Shown here: positions 29,870 to 32,241 of the stretch, piece after piece | Layout: each line of letters opens with the position of its first letter | How positions within the stretch are numbered: position 1 is the first letter of the stretch | IMG/VR virus record: IMGVR_UViG_3300034418_003905 | Location: 1 to 32,241 of that record | Source of the DNA: a virus | Strand: one strand, 5' to 3' | Length of the DNA stretch: 32,241 nt | Notes under the pieces: generated by a model | Told to the model about the DNA's origin: nothing | The model's input: the letters and a program-made list of their open reading frames with translations, nothing else | Databases searched by the model: none | Position numbers and translations under genes: made by a program

Positions 29870-32241
29870 TTGCTAATCCTTTTATGAGACGAAGGTCTGA
29901 TCGATAGATTTGTTCTATTTCGTTGTCGCTCAAGGTCACTTGATAGAATTTAGGACAAGCGATCGGACCATTCATTTCATTGGCCCCTGACGTCACGTAG
30001 TCCCCGAAACGCAATGCCGTTGCGTTAGGTACGCCCGCCAAGGTTGTCGCTGTGCTGGTAGAGTCTAGAACGCCATCAAGAAACAGCTTGATTGTAGTGG
30101 TCGCGCCGCCACCATAGTCAACGGTAAACGCGAAATGATGCCAGTCCGAGTCCGAGATTGTGCCAGTTGTATTGGGGTTGGCTCTAGCCGATACGCCATC
30201 GCCTAACTCAAAATACACTTTATTTGCTGAGTTTAAGTAAACCGCGAATCGATGTTGAGTCCCTGAGCCATAATCGTCATTGATGAAAATCGAAGAGAAC
30301 TCTCCAAGCTTTTGCAGTCTGAAGAAACAAGAGAACGCGCCGCCATTTGCGAAACTTGGAAGGAATGCCGAATCTTTAGCGGAGAGCGCATACTCGTTAG
30401 CAGCATTAGAGACCGCACCAAGATTCAAAACGCTCACACCCTTCCGCTTCATCGAGAAGTCGCCAACGATAGTCGAGCCGCTGGCGTTTTCGGGGAAGGA
30501 TGCGAGCCCCGGCGCAATGGTGCCAACCGTCACGGCACCAGAGACACCGTTTCCGCTGTAATCCTTGAAGCTAGTTAGGTCGTCACACTTCCACCAAGCC
30601 TGAAGATTAGCCGATGCAATTCCGGACACGTCGCCAGGAATGCCAGAGTTGTATACTTGTGTCACTTCAGAATCACTAAGGACCGTGTTCCAGGCCGCTG
30701 TATCCACCGGTATAAAATGACAAACTCCACCATAAGGGCCATCACCCCAACGACCGCCGGAAAGTTTATTATCTCCGAAGCTCCAAGTTGTCCTTGACCC
30801 ACTAAAGGATCTTGCGCTCACTGTTTTCTTTTCGCCATTGATCCAAAGCTGCCAATAAGGAGAAGTCGCCAAGGTTGTGATAACAACGTGTTGCAATTTG
30901 CCTAGCTCAAAGGTGTGATTATAACGGACGCTGACCGACCCACCCCCATTTGATAACCAGATATTTGGCGTACCGTGTCCAGAGTCGTTATCGTAAACAA
31001 TTTCCAACATATCCCCGCCTGGATACTTACCAAGGATAAAGATCGGGTTGTAATCACCAGAAGTAGTACCGGGTAGTTCTTGCATGATAAACCACCCGGA
31101 AAGCGTCCCTTGGTTTGTAAAGGGCGTGCCAGACATAACGTCGCTTCTGTAGTAAGTATTATTGGTCGTGTCTTGCATACTGATACGACTCGCACTCTGC
31201 TGCAATCCAAGTTGCGGACACGGTACGGGTTGAGCGAACTCCATGGAGCATGAACCAATATCTTCCACCGGTTCGCCATCTGCGCCCATATCTTGGAAGT
31301 ATCGGCCGCCGGTGCCGCCGGTATCGTTGTAATCGCTTAGTGGGTAGTACCGTCGCAGATTGCTAGCACTAACGCCGGTAGGTAGGACTTGCTCGGGGTT
31401 GTGGTATAGCTCGCGAGCTTGAGCGTCGGTGAATTTCATATTGAAAACTTTGACGCCTGCTATTAACTGGTTCTGATAGCCGTGAGACGTCCCGCCAATG
31501 TCGAAAGTGGTGGTATCCCAAATGACACCTACAGCGCCAGGGCTGTCGTATTTTTCACCGTTGAGATACAAGATCGTAGTGTTTAGGGACGTTGTACCAT
31601 TTCCATCTAAGACGAAAACAACATGGTGCCATTGATTCAAAGGAAGGCTCGATAAAGTGAATCCCAGCCTATTTCCAGAAGTAATTTCCCCGGCGATGTA
31701 AAAACTGCTTGAAGACATAAACGCAATGAATCGATCAACGGCAGTAGCACCACCACCGAAGTTGTGAATAATCCGCCCGGGTCCGCCATCTCGCTGATAC
31801 ATCCAAAATGAGACGGTGCAAGCTGTGGCGGTTGCGTCTGTAAAGTTGGCTCCCTGTAATCGATCAACCGAACCGTCTTGGTCAAGGGCTCTCCCCGTAT
31901 ACACTCGCGCCATTGCCACGCCGCGTGCCAAATCGAGACCGCGTGGGAGTTGGGGGCGGTTGACGGTGAAGGATGGGGAGCCAAAGGCAGTTAAGTCATC
32001 GCCGCTTGCGCCAGTGTCAACATAGTCAGTTTCGAGTTTGTAACGGTGTCGCAGGTTGGATGCACTAAGACCCGTCGGGATAGTCAAGCCTGGGTTGTTG
32101 TAAATCTCCCGGACTTGATCTTGCGTTAAAACTTGATCGTAGATCCTAACATCCGAGACAAGGCCATCATGGTAATGAGTATTTCCTAGACTATAGCGAC
32201 CAAGCTCGAAATCACCATTGGTGATATTTGGCGACGCTGTA
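29862..32241 (-). CDS. Multi-LamG tail fibre / receptor-binding protein (5' end off window)
   Basis: An open frame runs from a TAG at 29864-29862 to the right edge; the real start lies outside. The visible part (792 residues) has three complete LamG/concanavalin-like modules and the last part of another. Each ends in a similar helix, e.g. LTQDQVREIYNNPG, FTDAQARELYHNP, LSDSEVTQVYNSG and LSDNEIEQIYRS, and the next starts with a repeated linker such as PTGLSASNLRHRY or PTGVSASNLRRYY, then GIASANLQAWW. Module starts are near 32080, 31380 and 30629, about 230-257 residues apart. LamG modules bind sugars or proteins, so a receptor-binding fibre is likely. A TTG at 32087 is only an internal codon of the longer frame. 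Confidence 0.85.
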   Translation of the reverse strand, partial: TASPNITNGDFELGRYSLGNTHYHDGLVSDVRIYDQVLTQDQVREIYNNPGLTIPTGLSASNLRHRYKLETDYVDTGASGDDLTAFGSPSFTVNRPQLPRGLDLARGVAMARVYTGRALDQDGSVDRLQGANFTDATATACTVSFWMYQRDGGPGRIIHNFGGGATAVDRFIAFMSSSSFYIAGEITSGNRLGFTLSSLPLNQWHHVVFVLDGNGTTSLNTTILYLNGEKYDSPGAVGVIWDTTTFDIGGTSHGYQNQLIAGVKVFNMKFTDAQARELYHNPEQVLPTGVSASNLRRYYPLSDYNDTGGTGGRYFQDMGADGEPVEDIGSCSMEFAQPVPCPQLGLQQSASRISMQDTTNNTYYRSDVMSGTPFTNQGTLSGWFIMQELPGTTSGDYNPIFILGKYPGGDMLEIVYDNDSGHGTPNIWLSNGGGSVSVRYNHTFELGKLQHVVITTLATSPYWQLWINGEKKTVSARSFSGSRTTWSFGDNKLSGGRWGDGPYGGVCHFIPVDTAAWNTVLSDSEVTQVYNSGIPGDVSGIASANLQAWWKCDDLTSFKDYSGNGVSGAVTVGTIAPGLASFPENASGSTIVGDFSMKRKGVSVLNLGAVSNAANEYALSAKDSAFLPSFANGGAFSCFFRLQKLGEFSSIFINDDYGSGTQHRFAVYLNSANKVYFELGDGVSARANPNTTGTISDSDWHHFAFTVDYGGGATTTIKLFLDGVLDSTSTATTLAGVPNATALRFGDYVTSGANEMNGPIACPKFYQVTLSDNEIEQIYRSDLRLIKGLANE

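Noticed and set aside
1-32241. Integrase, attachment sites or tRNA genes
   Set aside because: None could be seen by eye on either strand; temperate lifestyle cannot be claimed.

Overview
The window is one contiguous piece of a double-stranded DNA tailed-phage genome. It has a full set of packaging, head, head-tail connector and tail genes, followed by lysis, replication and early genes. A tape measure protein, a frameshifted tail chaperone pair, a tail terminator and a tail tube protein are present, and no sheath or contractile baseplate genes are visible, so a siphovirus (long, non-contractile tail) is most likely. Most genes have standard Shine-Dalgarno sites (AGGAG, GGGGA) and many overlap by 1 to 4 bases, as expected for a bacterial virus. 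The host cannot be named from the sequence. There is no integrase and no tRNA that I can see.

Layout. (1) About 1 to 20.2 kb, minus strand, read from right to left: a late operon. It starts with small unknown genes, a PD-(D/E)XK resolvase-like nuclease, a ParB-like protein and an ABC-ATPase/GNAT fusion. Then come terminase small and large subunits, a MuF-type minor head protein, a Mu-like portal, a large XkdF-type protease polyprotein with a uracil-glycosylase-like domain, a scaffold-like protein, a decoration protein and the major capsid. Connector genes, tail terminator, tail tube, the chaperone pair joined by a -1 frameshift, the tape measure and the tail-tip proteins follow. The last tail-tip gene runs off the left edge. 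(2) About 20.2 to 20.56 kb: a non-coding control region with ten GGTACA/TGTACC motifs, a large near-palindrome and an intrinsic terminator facing the late operon. (3) 20.56 to 23.26 kb, minus: an adenine methyltransferase, a primase-helicase and a ribbon-helix-helix regulator. (4) 23.26 to 23.40 kb: a divergent promoter region. (5) 23.4 to 28.26 kb, plus: the early operon, with small unknown proteins, a Sak4-like recombinase, a DUF669 single-strand-binding protein, a Cas4/RecB-like exonuclease and a cytosine methyltransferase carrying a long overprinted reading frame. (6) 28.25 kb to the right edge, minus: amidase endolysin, three small membrane proteins (holin candidates), a small protein and a multi-LamG tail fibre that runs off the right edge.

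The right-edge gene order (fibre, holin candidates, endolysin) is what would be expected to follow the tail-tip gene at the left edge. The contig is therefore probably a permuted, nearly complete genome with a missing piece between its ends. No DNA polymerase is seen. Replication probably uses the phage primase-helicase with host polymerase, and recombination uses Sak4, the DUF669 protein, the exonuclease and the resolvase-like nuclease. The most notable points are the GGTACA array, the overprinted frame in the methyltransferase, the slippery site with a long stem-loop, the ParB plus ABC-GNAT pair in the packaging operon, and the protease/glycosylase-like polyprotein.
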